Shown here: positions 36,936 to 46,183 of the stretch, piece after piece
Layout of the letters: every line of letters starts with the position of its first letter
Numbering within the stretch: position 1 is the stretch's first letter
Assembly (NCBI GenBank): GCA_964549275.1
Contig: CAZJUP010000008.1
Coordinates: 34,847-98,846 of the forward strand
DNA from: CAZJUP01 sp964549275
Lineage (GTDB): Bacteria > Fidelibacterota > Marinisomatia > Marinisomatales > TCS55
Length of the DNA: 64,000 nucleotides
Direction: 5' to 3'
The notes under the pieces: generated by a model
Seen by the model: the letters and a program-made list of their open reading frames with translations, nothing else
Told to the model about the DNA's origin: nothing
The model's database searches: none
Made by a program: the position numbers and the translations under genes

Positions 36936-38283
36936 AATCCTATTATTTGTTTTTATTTACTGTGGATTACAGGGACAGGAATATCGATTATGGGTGAAGG
37001 GTATGACACATTCCGCAAAGGACAGTTTGGGAATTGCGAACAGATTAGATGATTTAATTAGTCAGGGTGAATTCTGGAACCAATCTTATATACTTACAGA
37101 TATTTCGGCAGGAGATTCACTCAATTTAACCTATGTCCCTTTAAAGGAATTCATAAGTATCGATTCGATTTATTTTATATCTGACGGAGGACTAAATCCT
37201 CGTGTAAGGATGGGTATGCTATCGCCCCTATTAGGAACGGTACCCCTGCGCGAATCTCAATACGAGTTTTCAAAAATAAAGAGGAATTACTCTTTTTTAA
37301 CCGGTTCTTCCTCATTGAAATTTGGACGGTACGAAAAAATGAAAACTGCAGCGGGAGTAAATTTACTTCCATCATTTTCTAGTTATATGAGCGGTATTGC
37401 CGGAATCAGTAAATCTCCTGAAGGTGAATGGAGTGGAACAGGAGAACTGGATATACATCTGGAAAATATAGGGGGTTCTGGTGGGGTTAGCGCCGTTCGA
37501 TGGCGGCGACCGGACCGTCAGTCTCAATATGTTGAGTTGACTCATGCAATTCCTTTTATATTTCATCTTCCATTTGGAATGGGGGCTACGATTATTCAAG
37601 ACCTTAAACAGGGGCTTTATGTTTCTAATTCTACTACTGGATATCTTACAGGAGTAAGCGATTGGGGGCGGTGGTCATTTGGAGGAAATACAGTGGAACT
37701 TCATCCAACAGAAAATGGGGATAGTTTGGGAATAACCTCTTCTAGAGTGCGATCTGTCATAACCGGGTTACAGGGGGATACACGGAATAATCGGTGGCTG
37801 CCTACTTCAGGAGCGGTGTGGCGTATTCATATTCATTCCGGGTGGGAGAACAGGCAGGGTACAAAATCAAAAATTCTTCAATGGAATAGCAAAGGTGGAG
37901 TCTTTATCCCTGCATGGAAAACATCAAAACTATATATTGGATATATTACAAAGGGGGTTTATTCTGAGTCTCCCACACACTTCGGTCAGAAAATTCGATA
38001 TGGTGGAACTACAACTTTACGGGGATATAGAGAAAACCAATTTGAATCGGAAAAAGTATGTATTGGAATCATAGAATGGGGAATTACCTACGAGAACAAA
38101 ACTCAATTATATATTTTTGGCGATGGTGCTCTCCAAAGAGAAGTTTCTCCAATTCCCTATGGAGTTGGGGTTGGAATCAGGCAGAATAGTCAACGAACCG
38201 TTCTTTCTCTTGCCTATGGAATCAGCAGGGATGACCGAATAAATGGCGGTAAATTGCACATAAGAATAACCACGAAATTATAA
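36922..38283 (+). CDS. Omp85-superfamily (BamA/TamA-like) barrel protein
   Basis: A 453-residue protein with a signal peptide (FRILLFVFIYCGLQGQ) and a C-terminal 16-strand-type barrel. The Omp85 signature is clear in RYGGTTTLRGYRENQF (residues about 355-370), corresponding to the conserved (V/L)RG(F/Y) loop. The N-terminal 130 residues could hold one or two POTRA-like domains, fewer than BamA. It starts with GTG after GGGAGAG and overlaps the 1094-residue protein. A role in inserting or exporting that neighbour is plausible from context only. Confidence 0.7.
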   Translation: MPIFRILLFVFIYCGLQGQEYRLWVKGMTHSAKDSLGIANRLDDLISQGEFWNQSYILTDISAGDSLNLTYVPLKEFISIDSIYFISDGGLNPRVRMGMLSPLLGTVPLRESQYEFSKIKRNYSFLTGSSSLKFGRYEKMKTAAGVNLLPSFSSYMSGIAGISKSPEGEWSGTGELDIHLENIGGSGGVSAVRWRRPDRQSQYVELTHAIPFIFHLPFGMGATIIQDLKQGLYVSNSTTGYLTGVSDWGRWSFGGNTVELHPTENGDSLGITSSRVRSVITGLQGDTRNNRWLPTSGAVWRIHIHSGWENRQGTKSKILQWNSKGGVFIPAWKTSKLYIGYITKGVYSESPTHFGQKIRYGGTTTLRGYRENQFESEKVCIGIIEWGITYENKTQLYIFGDGALQREVSPIPYGVGVGIRQNSQRTVLSLAYGISRDDRINGGKLHIRITTKL

Positions 38284-40373
38284 TGAAGAATAAAATTTTA
38301 TCTATTTTCCGTACCCATCCGGATAAACTATACCGAAAAAAAGACCTCTTACATCATCTGAAAATTAGCGAGAAAAACATTTTAGATTTTAAAAAACACC
38401 TGGATACCCTCGTAAAATCCGGAGAAGTAGTGATGATGAAGGGGAAGCGGTACAAACTTGCAAAAGACCCGGATACTTATATGGGAAAACTTACGGTTAC
38501 TCAGAAGGGATTTGGATTTGTTATAGTTGGAGATGGCCGTCCTGATATTTTTATCGGGAGGAGACAAATGGGGGATGCTATTCATGGTGATACGGTGTCC
38601 GTCAAACTTAGTGGGAGACAACGCTCTGCTGGCCCACGGGGACGAATTCTAAACATTGTGGAAAGGGGCACCCGCCAATTTATCGGAGTCTCGACTGAAA
38701 TCCGTGGAAAATTGTGGTTAACCTTAACTCCCGTAACTCCGGAACGGGGTGTACGACTTCACGGAAAAGATGGAATAAAACCCCTACCCGGTGAAATTGT
38801 TATTGCACGGATTAAAGAGTGGGGAAAGTCGAATACTCCTATTCGTGCCCAATTCATTGAATCCTTGGGCCAAGCGGATGAAGCATTGAATGACTTACGT
38901 CTCATTTTGGCTAAATATGAATATCGAACTCAGTTTAATACAAAGGTTAGACGCGAAGTTGAAAATATGGATGACAGAATGATAGAGAAGGCCATCCCTC
39001 GACGACGGGATCTCCGAAATCTGACTGCGGTGACAATTGATCCTGAAGATGCAAAGGATTTTGATGATGCCATATCCATTGAACAGGTAAGGGACGGCTT
39101 TCAATTAGGGGTTCATATCGCCGATGTGAGTCACTTTGTTTTGAGAGGCACAGCTTTGGATAAAACGGCCATGGAAAGAGGAACTTCAGTCTATTTTTCA
39201 GAAGGTGTTGTTCATATGCTACCCGAAGCTTTGTCTTCGGATTTATGCTCTCTTCGACCGGGTGTGGACCGGTTGACCGTATCATGTGTAATGAAATTAA
39301 ATCGTAAATTTGAGGTCCAAAAAACGGAAATTTTTCCGTCCGTGATTAAAAGTAAAAAACGGTTTACATACCGGGAAGTCCAATCCATTATTGAGGGTGA
39401 AATCACTCATGCCTTGTATAAACCGCTTAAATTGTTGGAAAGATTAAGTATTGCTTTATTTAAATCCCGGTCAAAAGAGGGAAGTATCGATTTTGATATA
39501 CCAGAACCTATTTTTTCTATGGATGACACGGGGATCCCGCATGAAATTCGTCCCAGCGAACGATTGAGAGCCCACAGAATAGTTGAAGAGTGTATGCTGT
39601 TAGCTAATCGACAGGTTGCCCAGGAACTCCCTAAAAAACTCCCTAAAAATTTTAAAATTCCTTATCGAATCCATGATAAACCTGATCAAAAAGATGTAAA
39701 CCAATTTTTAGGATTAATTCGGAGGTTAAACCTGGGAATATCCGTACCAAAAGGAGAGTTGTCTCCATCAGCATTTAAGCAAATCCTTGCCAAAGTTGAG
39801 GATTCTCCTTTCAAACACCTCATTGAAGCTGTGGCTCTCCGTACCATGAGCAAAGCAGTATATTCAACAAAAAATCATGGACATTTCGGATTGGCATTCC
39901 CTCACTATGTCCACTTTACTTCTCCCATCCGGCGATACCCGGATTTAATGGTTCACCGTTTAATTAAAAGAATTAATTCGCAATCTTTTGAAGGAGCAAA
40001 TGAGTGGAATGCAGTTACAAAAAAAGCTTTAACCCTTTCAAACGAAATGGAATTGCAGGCCCTATCAGCAGAACGTGAGTATATCAAGATGAAACAATTG
40101 CGATGGTTAAATACAGCTATCGGAGAATCATTTAAGGGGATAATTTCAGGAGTAGTGAATTTTGGGATTTTTGTGGAATTGGAGGAAACGCTGGCAGAAG
40201 GGTTGGTTCATATAGACACATTAGAGGGAGATGACTACAGCTTTGATGAAGAGCATTACTGCCTCAGGGGGAGGCAATATAAAGAAGAATACCGCTTGGG
40301 AGACCGTGTAAACGTTCGTGTTCTTTCTGTGCTTTTTGATAAACAGCGGGCTAATTTTGTATTGGATAATTAA
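38283..40373 (+). CDS. rnr: Ribonuclease R
   Basis: 3'-5' exoribonuclease of the RNB family, 696 residues. An N-terminal winged-helix region and cold-shock domain (GKLTVTQKGFGFVIVGDG) precede the RNB catalytic core with DPEDAKDFDDAIS, which carries the metal-binding Asp cluster. HFTSPIRRYPDLMVHRL and a C-terminal S1 domain (GIISGVVNFGIFVELEETL) follow. The usual basic tail is missing, as in shorter family members. It starts inside the stop of the Omp85-like gene (TAATG). Confidence 0.96.
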   Translation: MKNKILSIFRTHPDKLYRKKDLLHHLKISEKNILDFKKHLDTLVKSGEVVMMKGKRYKLAKDPDTYMGKLTVTQKGFGFVIVGDGRPDIFIGRRQMGDAIHGDTVSVKLSGRQRSAGPRGRILNIVERGTRQFIGVSTEIRGKLWLTLTPVTPERGVRLHGKDGIKPLPGEIVIARIKEWGKSNTPIRAQFIESLGQADEALNDLRLILAKYEYRTQFNTKVRREVENMDDRMIEKAIPRRRDLRNLTAVTIDPEDAKDFDDAISIEQVRDGFQLGVHIADVSHFVLRGTALDKTAMERGTSVYFSEGVVHMLPEALSSDLCSLRPGVDRLTVSCVMKLNRKFEVQKTEIFPSVIKSKKRFTYREVQSIIEGEITHALYKPLKLLERLSIALFKSRSKEGSIDFDIPEPIFSMDDTGIPHEIRPSERLRAHRIVEECMLLANRQVAQELPKKLPKNFKIPYRIHDKPDQKDVNQFLGLIRRLNLGISVPKGELSPSAFKQILAKVEDSPFKHLIEAVALRTMSKAVYSTKNHGHFGLAFPHYVHFTSPIRRYPDLMVHRLIKRINSQSFEGANEWNAVTKKALTLSNEMELQALSAEREYIKMKQLRWLNTAIGESFKGIISGVVNFGIFVELEETLAEGLVHIDTLEGDDYSFDEEHYCLRGRQYKEEYRLGDRVNVRVLSVLFDKQRANFVLDN

Positions 40374-40392
40374 CCCTTTTTACAGGAATATC

Positions 40393-41400
40393 ATGAAGAA
40401 ATCTCTAATTGCACTTGGATGTATTTTTGCCATCGTATTTTTAGGATGTGAGTCTATGAAGCCCCGAGCGGAAGGGGGAGACAATGAATTGATCGTGATT
40501 GCTTCCCAGGAAAATCGGAAGGAATTAGAACATATACTTAGGGTTGTGTTTAATGATACTTTATTTACTCCCCAGCCGGAACCTTATTACCAGATAAAAT
40601 TCGTAGAACCGGCAAATTTTCATGAAATGAAAAAATATGTTAATGTCATTGTCGGTGCTGTAGGGAGTGAGAAAAGGAATTTCGGAGTTAAATTGATGAA
40701 GCAAATTTTAACTGCAGAGCAATATTCTTCCTCTATAAATGGAAATAATCATATGATTTTTGCAAAAAACGTTTTTGCGCGCAACCAGAATTATCTCATC
40801 ATCAATGGGCCAACTCAGGAAAAAATTATGACTGCAGCGAAAGAGCAAGGACCTTGGTTGAAAAAACAATTCAATGATTTATTTCTTGAAAGACAGGGAA
40901 AACATCTGTTTAAAGCTGCCCGACAAACCGATTTAGAAAAATCACTCATGGATAAATATGGGTGGTCGGTAAAAATTCCATGGGGATATACCGTGGTAAG
41001 AGACAGCGCGGAACAGGGGTTATTTTGGATGGGAAGGGATATCCCGTACCGCTGGTTAGCTGTTCATTGGGAAGATGGATTTGCCTTTTCTGATAGTGCA
41101 TCAGCTGGGGAGTATACCCGTAATTTCCCACCAACCTATTTGGGTGATATCCGATATATTGATTACAAGTTTAAGATGGAACCCGTGCGATTTTTGGAAT
41201 GGGGAGCTTGGCAGATTACGGGGATGTGGGAACATGTAAAAGAAGCCCAAGGTGGTCCATTTATTTCTTATCTGTTTTACGATGAAACCACTGATAGAAC
41301 CTATTTTATCCATGCCATGATTTTTTATCCGGGGCAGGATAAATACCTTCTATTGCGCCAGGTGGATATTGTGGCGAATTCTTTTCGAATAAAAAAATAA
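40393..41400 (+). CDS. DUF4837-type lipoprotein
   Basis: A 335-residue lipoprotein with the signal peptide and lipobox MKKSLIALGCIFAIVFLGC, Cys at 19. The mature part looks like the DUF4837 family known from Bacteroidota and relatives: GGDNELIVIASQENRKELE at the start and repeated alpha-beta units, with WAVH/GEYTRNFPPTY-like conserved stretches. The open frame begins at 40318 inside rnr, but ATG at 40393 after ACAGGA gives the lipobox. Function unknown; expected in the periplasm or outer-membrane inner leaflet. Confidence 0.72.
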   Translation: MKKSLIALGCIFAIVFLGCESMKPRAEGGDNELIVIASQENRKELEHILRVVFNDTLFTPQPEPYYQIKFVEPANFHEMKKYVNVIVGAVGSEKRNFGVKLMKQILTAEQYSSSINGNNHMIFAKNVFARNQNYLIINGPTQEKIMTAAKEQGPWLKKQFNDLFLERQGKHLFKAARQTDLEKSLMDKYGWSVKIPWGYTVVRDSAEQGLFWMGRDIPYRWLAVHWEDGFAFSDSASAGEYTRNFPPTYLGDIRYIDYKFKMEPVRFLEWGAWQITGMWEHVKEAQGGPFISYLFYDETTDRTYFIHAMIFYPGQDKYLLLRQVDIVANSFRIKK

Positions 41401-41435
41401 CCTCTGAACTACGAAAAAGAGACAAATTCCGAGCC

Positions 41436-42314
41436 ATGAAAAATATCTTAATTACTGGTGCATTTGGGCAATTGGGTGAAGCCTGTGTCGAACAGCTCTC
41501 CGGTAAGTATAACTTATTGGCGATTGACTTGTTCATCCCGAAAGACAGGAAAGGTCTTCAATCCCTGGCTTTGGATATTTCGGATCATTTAGAAATTAAA
41601 AAGGTAAAGGAATCGTTTCGACCGGAGGTTATACTAAACCTGGCCGCCATGACAAATGTAGATGGGTGTGAGCGAAACCCGGCAGCGGCACAATCGGCAA
41701 ATGTTGATGCCGTGAGAGTACTGGCGGAAGGTTTTGAAGGACACTTTATACAGATATCGACAGATTATGTGTTTGACGGGGAAAATGGTCCTTACGATGA
41801 AGAGGATAACCCTCACCCGATTTCAGTATACGGTAAGACAAAATGGGAAGCCGATCGTTGGCTGGAGACTGCAAACTGCAAGGTCACGATTCTACGTCCC
41901 AATGTCGTGTTTGGCTATACCCAATACACAAAGGCTAGTTTCGTTAAATGGATTATTGAATCCCTGAAAGCAAAAAAAGGTGTGAATATTGTAGATGACC
42001 AATGGAATAACCCCACTTGGACTGTGGCCTTGGCAGAAGTGATTGATTCAATCATAAAAAAAGAATTACTGGGTGTGTACCATTACGGAGGAGATCGGGT
42101 GATGAACCGTTACGAATTCGCACAAATAATTGCCCGTATATTTGAGTTGGATGTGACATTGATACGTCCCATTAAAACGATAGAATTGAATCAGGATGCA
42201 CCCCGCCCTTTAAAAAGTGGGATGAAAACGGATAAAATAGAAAAGACGCTTGGAAATCGTCCAAAATCAGTTGAAACTTGTTTACAAATAATTCGTACAC
42301 AGATGGATTCATGA
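41436..42314 (+). CDS. RmlD-like sugar nucleotide reductase
   Basis: A 292-residue extended SDR enzyme. N-terminal NAD(P) loop ITGAFGQLGEA, ISTDYVFDG with the Ser-Thr pair, and the catalytic YGKTKWEAD. Family relatives include dTDP-4-dehydrorhamnose reductase (rhamnose synthesis) and the methionine adenosyltransferase beta-type proteins. RmlA, RmlB and RmlC are not in the window, so the rhamnose assignment is only likely. It overlaps the mannosyltransferase by four bases. Confidence 0.78.
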   Translation: MKNILITGAFGQLGEACVEQLSGKYNLLAIDLFIPKDRKGLQSLALDISDHLEIKKVKESFRPEVILNLAAMTNVDGCERNPAAAQSANVDAVRVLAEGFEGHFIQISTDYVFDGENGPYDEEDNPHPISVYGKTKWEADRWLETANCKVTILRPNVVFGYTQYTKASFVKWIIESLKAKKGVNIVDDQWNNPTWTVALAEVIDSIIKKELLGVYHYGGDRVMNRYEFAQIIARIFELDVTLIRPIKTIELNQDAPRPLKSGMKTDKIEKTLGNRPKSVETCLQIIRTQMDS

Positions 42315-43027
42315 AGACCTTAATCATATCTCCTACCTACAATGAGAGCAAAAATATTCGCACTCTGATTCAGCATATTTTTTCCCTCCATGGAGAGTAT
42401 CATTTGCTCATTATTGATGATAATTCTCCTGATGGAACCGGGAGCATTGTTAATGAATTGCAACAGAGATACCCAAATCTTCATTTGGAAGTACGGGAGA
42501 AAAAAAGCGGATTGGGGACGGCCTATATCCATGGATTTAAGTGGGCATTGGAACGGGATTATGATGCGGTCATTCAGATGGATGCAGATATGAGCCATGA
42601 TCCCATGGAGATTCCGGCCATGACCGACCTGCTAAAAAAACATGATCTTGTAATAGGTAGCCGATATCATGGGGGTGTTAGTGTGGTCAACTGGCCCATA
42701 AGAAGGCTTGTTCTGAGTTATGGAGCCAATTTGTATTCCAGGGTTGTAACGGGAATGCCCCTCCACGATGCAACGGGAGGATATAAAGCTTGGCATCGAT
42801 CTGTGTTAGAGGCCATTGATTTGGATGGTGTTCGATCCCAGGGATATTCTTTTCAGATAGAAATGAATTTTCGCGCATGGACCAAAAAATTTGATATCGT
42901 AGAACACCCAATCATTTTTGTAGATAGAACTGTTGGAGAGTCGAAAATGAATAAAACCATTATGTTCGAAGCTATAGTCATGGTTTGGCGACTGCGAATA
43001 TGGCGTATTTTCGGTTGGCATAAATAA
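42311..43027 (+). CDS. Polyprenol-phosphate mannosyltransferase-like glycosyltransferase
   Basis: A 238-residue GT2 enzyme without the C-terminal membrane helices of the longer forms. It has ISPTYNESKNIRTLI, IIDDNSPDGTG, the DXD-type MDADMSHDP, and ATGGYKAWHR. This is the dolichol/polyprenol-phosphate mannose synthase pattern, which makes a lipid-linked mannose donor. Start at 42311 overlaps the previous stop (ATGA); a start at 42278 lies within the upstream gene. Confidence 0.9.
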   Translation: MKTLIISPTYNESKNIRTLIQHIFSLHGEYHLLIIDDNSPDGTGSIVNELQQRYPNLHLEVREKKSGLGTAYIHGFKWALERDYDAVIQMDADMSHDPMEIPAMTDLLKKHDLVIGSRYHGGVSVVNWPIRRLVLSYGANLYSRVVTGMPLHDATGGYKAWHRSVLEAIDLDGVRSQGYSFQIEMNFRAWTKKFDIVEHPIIFVDRTVGESKMNKTIMFEAIVMVWRLRIWRIFGWHK

Positions 43028-43091
43028 CTAAATGGACTCTCTAATTTCTTTGAAGAAAACCCCTAAATTCTGCGCTTAATTCGGAAAAATA

Positions 43092-44048
43092 ATGGCTGAT
43101 TACTACTTAAAATTCGAAAAACCGGTCAAAGAAATCGATGAAAAAATTATGGGATTGGAAGCAGAGACCGATCCGGGTGCTTTGGTAATAAAAGAGTTGA
43201 CCCGGTTGAAGGAAAAACGTAACCAAATCCTCAAAAAAATATTCTCAGGACTCAACCGGTGGCAGAGAGTACAATTAGCACGCCATCCCCAACGACCCTA
43301 TGCCTTGGATTACATATCTAATCTATCGCCGGATTTTATAGAACTCCATGGGGACAGGTATTATGCGGATGATGCTTCTGTTGTGGCGGGACTGGGTTCC
43401 ATTGGGGATAAGAAAGTGGCATTTGTCGCTCAGCAGAAAGGACGCAATACGAAGGAAAATCTTTTTCGAAATTTTGGGATGATGCGTCCCGAAGGATATC
43501 GGAAAGCCCTTCGTGTCATGAAATTAGCAGAAAAATTTAATCTTCCTGTTATAACCTTGGTTGATACTCCGGGAGCATATCCAGGCATTGGGGCCGAGGA
43601 AAGAGGTCAGGGAGAAGCCATCGCAAAAAACCTTTTTGAAATGTCCAAACTAAGGGTTCCTATTATTTCCATTGTTATTGGCGAAGGAGCCAGTGGAGGT
43701 GCCTTGGGAATCGGAATCTGTGATAGAATGGTCATGTTGGAGAATACATGGTATTCCGTCATTAGTCCAGAAGGATGTGCCTCGATTCTTTGGCATGATG
43801 CCTCTAAAGCAAAAGAAGCTGCTGATGCCATGCAAGTTGCTCCAGATGATTTAATGACATTGGGGATTTGTGACCGAATTGTTAAAGAACCCTTAGGTGG
43901 TGCTCATCGCAACAAAGAAGAAGTCATTGAAATCATAAAAAAAGTGATTCTGGAAGAAATAGAATCTCTTGAGGGAATTGATCCGGAAACTTATTTGCCT
44001 CGGCGAATTGCCAAATACGAAAAAATAGGTGTTTATACAGAAGCCTGA
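43092..44048 (+). CDS. accA: Acetyl-CoA carboxylase carboxyltransferase subunit alpha
   Basis: With AccD transfers the carboxyl group from carboxybiotin to acetyl-CoA, giving malonyl-CoA. The 318 residues begin LKFEKPVKEIDEKI and include LARHPQRPYALDYI, PVITLVDTPGAYPGIGAEER, IGEGASGGALGIG and SPEGCASILW, all standard AccA signatures. accD, accB and accC lie elsewhere. The stop overlaps the thioesterase ATG by one base (TGATG). Confidence 0.97.
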   Translation: MADYYLKFEKPVKEIDEKIMGLEAETDPGALVIKELTRLKEKRNQILKKIFSGLNRWQRVQLARHPQRPYALDYISNLSPDFIELHGDRYYADDASVVAGLGSIGDKKVAFVAQQKGRNTKENLFRNFGMMRPEGYRKALRVMKLAEKFNLPVITLVDTPGAYPGIGAEERGQGEAIAKNLFEMSKLRVPIISIVIGEGASGGALGIGICDRMVMLENTWYSVISPEGCASILWHDASKAKEAADAMQVAPDDLMTLGICDRIVKEPLGGAHRNKEEVIEIIKKVILEEIESLEGIDPETYLPRRIAKYEKIGVYTEA

Positions 44049-44458
44049 TGTTCCATTATGACTACCCAATGAAGGTTTTCTACAAGGATGTGGATAAAAT
44101 GGGTGTGGTATATTATTCCCGATATCTGGAGTTTTTTGAACAAGCTCGAACAGAATCTATGGAATATATTGGTCTCCGATGGGCAGATGTAGAAGAAAAG
44201 GGCTATTATTTACCCGTGGTCGAATCACATTGTGAATATTTAAACGGAGCTCATTTCGAGGATGAAATTATCATTTCAGTCATCATGAAAAACCCACCAA
44301 AAGTCAAAGTTAAATTTGACTATGAAGTAAAACTAAAAACTAAAGGTATCCTTCTTGTAAGGGGGTACACGTGTCATGGGTTTACGAACCACGAGGGAAA
44401 ACCCACCCAGCCTCCGAAACTATTTGTAGACCGATTTAAAGCGGCTTTCGATTCTTAA
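44048..44458 (+). CDS. Acyl-CoA thioesterase, hotdog fold
   Basis: A 136-residue 4-hydroxybenzoyl-CoA thioesterase/YbgC-type protein. The family start VFYKDVDKMGVVYYSRYLEFFEQAR includes the catalytic Asp position and the YYxRYL segment; GYTCHGFTNHEGKP closes the fold. Coupling to accA suggests a role in acyl-CoA or fatty acid balance. The stop is separated from the convergent transporter gene by one base, so no terminator fits between them. Confidence 0.92.
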   Translation: MFHYDYPMKVFYKDVDKMGVVYYSRYLEFFEQARTESMEYIGLRWADVEEKGYYLPVVESHCEYLNGAHFEDEIIISVIMKNPPKVKVKFDYEVKLKTKGILLVRGYTCHGFTNHEGKPTQPPKLFVDRFKAAFDS

Positions 44459-44459
44459 T

Positions 44460-45338
44460 TTATTTCCGATTAATGAGGTATACAGCAGCGATAGCAGCTG
44501 TACTGCCGATTGCTGTAGACCACTCTAGCCGTTCTCCCAAAAATACCATGGCAAATCCCATGGCGCTTACAGGAACTGTAAAAATAAATGATGCTGCCCT
44601 GTCTGCCCCCAATTTCATAGCTGCAAGAAAGTAAATAGTTGTTGCAAAGGCCATGGACCCTATGGAAACAATGATAAAATTCAGCCAGAATATTTTATCA
44701 AAATAAAAAATAGACATTAGTGGGTAATTATTTACCAGGAAAAGGGAAAATACAATGGCCAAGGTATAGACCCAAAAACTGAACGCAAGTACAGGGATTT
44801 CCTCTTTTGAGCGATTGGTAATAAGGGTAAGAATTGCCCAGGAAGCGGAGGCCAAAACAAAATGAGTATTAGCACTCGACCCAATCAATTCAGGGCTAAA
44901 TTCCCAAATCTTCATTATAATAAGACCTCCAAAAAGCCCCAAAACCAATCCAGTTACATCTTTTTTTCTAATCGTTGCACGGAACAAAATGACCGATAAG
45001 CAAAATGTAAGGAGCGGATTCATGGATGTAACGATTACTCCTCCGGCTCCTGCAAGTCCAATTTGAGTACCTTTAAAATAAAAGTAATTGTAAGCAGTAA
45101 TCATAATGGCACCGGTGAATACACTCAGGAACCCGCGCAATGACAACTTTATAGATTGCCCGAAGAAATATAAAATTGGGAAAAAAGACAGGCTTGAAAC
45201 CACGAATCGCCAGAACATGAGTACCGGAGGAGAAGTGTATTGCCCCAATATCTTCGCATTGGTCCAGGATAAACCCCATACCATCATGGCAATGATGAGA
45301 AGGAAATATAGTTTTAGGTGTGGTTGCCTCCTGAACAC
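44460..45338 (-). CDS. EamA/DMT-family transporter
   Basis: A 292-residue inner-membrane protein with about ten helices in two EamA repeats: IIAMMVWGLSWTNAKILGQY begins the first and HFVLASASWAILTLITNRSK begins the second. Substrate is unknown (amino acids or metabolites are common for the family). The frame starts with GTG at 45338; no good ribosome site precedes it, and an AGGAGG lies just inside the frame, so the true start is uncertain. It ends the minus-strand operon. Confidence 0.88.
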   Translation of the reverse strand: MFRRQPHLKLYFLLIIAMMVWGLSWTNAKILGQYTSPPVLMFWRFVVSSLSFFPILYFFGQSIKLSLRGFLSVFTGAIMITAYNYFYFKGTQIGLAGAGGVIVTSMNPLLTFCLSVILFRATIRKKDVTGLVLGLFGGLIIMKIWEFSPELIGSSANTHFVLASASWAILTLITNRSKEEIPVLAFSFWVYTLAIVFSLFLVNNYPLMSIFYFDKIFWLNFIIVSIGSMAFATTIYFLAAMKLGADRAASFIFTVPVSAMGFAMVFLGERLEWSTAIGSTAAIAAVYLINRK

Positions 45339-45384
45339 AAGAGGAAATTAGATATTTTAAGTATTGAAAAGAAAATTTTTGATT

Positions 45385-45966
45385 CTATTTTAATCGAAAT
45401 TTTAGTCCAACTCCCCCGCCGAGAGCGATTGGAACAGCATCTCCAAAAATAATATCAATTCTAAATTCGATGGGTATGGTAAAGTCTTTAGAAATAGGGA
45501 GTTCATGTCCGAGTGAAAGAGGAATACCCAACGTTATTCCAGTACCGTTTAAAAATAAATGTACATTTGTTCCAGTAGAAATATAATAATGGGTGGCCAG
45601 TGTTCTCCGAAACTGAAACCCGGCTTGGGCCGTCCAAATCGTTCCCCACCTCCAACGAGGGCTGCTTCCCTGAGGAATATATTTTTCTTCCCAATAATAG
45701 AGTCTGTTTATACCCAATTCCGGCCCCAATGAGACCTGATCATTTTTAACAAACCAAAACTGCAACAGTCCTTTGTAGTTAAACTGATTCCAACTCACCA
45801 AACCTTCATCCGTAATTTCAGAATATTCGGGGATTTCCATCGCTTCGCCCACATTTACGATAGTGTAACCAAAGTTGTTTTGAAAATTTATCCGAAGTTC
45901 TTTTCCAGTTATTGGTGAAAGAATAAAAACAAATAGAAAGAAATAGTTAGCAGGTCTAGCCATCAT
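45385..45966 (-). CDS. Secreted outer-membrane barrel-like protein
   Basis: A 193-residue hypothetical protein with a signal peptide (YFFLFVFILSPITG). Alternating strands with aromatic ends follow (GLLQFWFVKNDQVSLGPELG, then FRIDIIFGDAVPIALGGGVG), ending LKFRLK. This fits a small outer-membrane barrel. It follows the 44-residue membrane protein in the same operon. No function can be assigned. Confidence 0.6.
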   Translation of the reverse strand: MMARPANYFFLFVFILSPITGKELRINFQNNFGYTIVNVGEAMEIPEYSEITDEGLVSWNQFNYKGLLQFWFVKNDQVSLGPELGINRLYYWEEKYIPQGSSPRWRWGTIWTAQAGFQFRRTLATHYYISTGTNVHLFLNGTGITLGIPLSLGHELPISKDFTIPIEFRIDIIFGDAVPIALGGGVGLKFRLK

Positions 45967-46022
45967 CCTTATAATACGATTATGGTTTGACCATTAAAAC
46001 TATTTCAGTCATCTTGGTGGGC

Positions 46023-46157
46023 TTAATTATTATCATTTTTGGAAATTAACCAGTAAAAAATACCCAAACCGGCTAAGAATATTCCCGATCCAATGAGAAA
46101 AAACCCTAATCCAATTGGGGATGCCCAACTCCAAAAGGAATTCATGATCTCGGACAT
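46023..46157 (-). CDS. 44-residue membrane protein
   Basis: A short gene read directly from the minus strand. ATG (46155-46157) is preceded by a strong AGGAGG, and the frame runs 44 codons to TAA at 46023-46025. The protein begins MSEIMNSFWSWASPIG, then has one helix, GFFLIGSGIFLAGLGIFYWL, and a polar end. It fits exactly into the gap between the DUF35 gene and the barrel gene and has Gly-spaced helix packing motifs. Function unknown. The strong ribosome site and fit to the operon make it a likely real gene. Confidence 0.7.
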   Translation of the reverse strand: MSEIMNSFWSWASPIGLGFFLIGSGIFLAGLGIFYWLISKNDNN

Positions 46158-46183
46158 AAAAATCCTCCTCTAATCTTAGGTTA

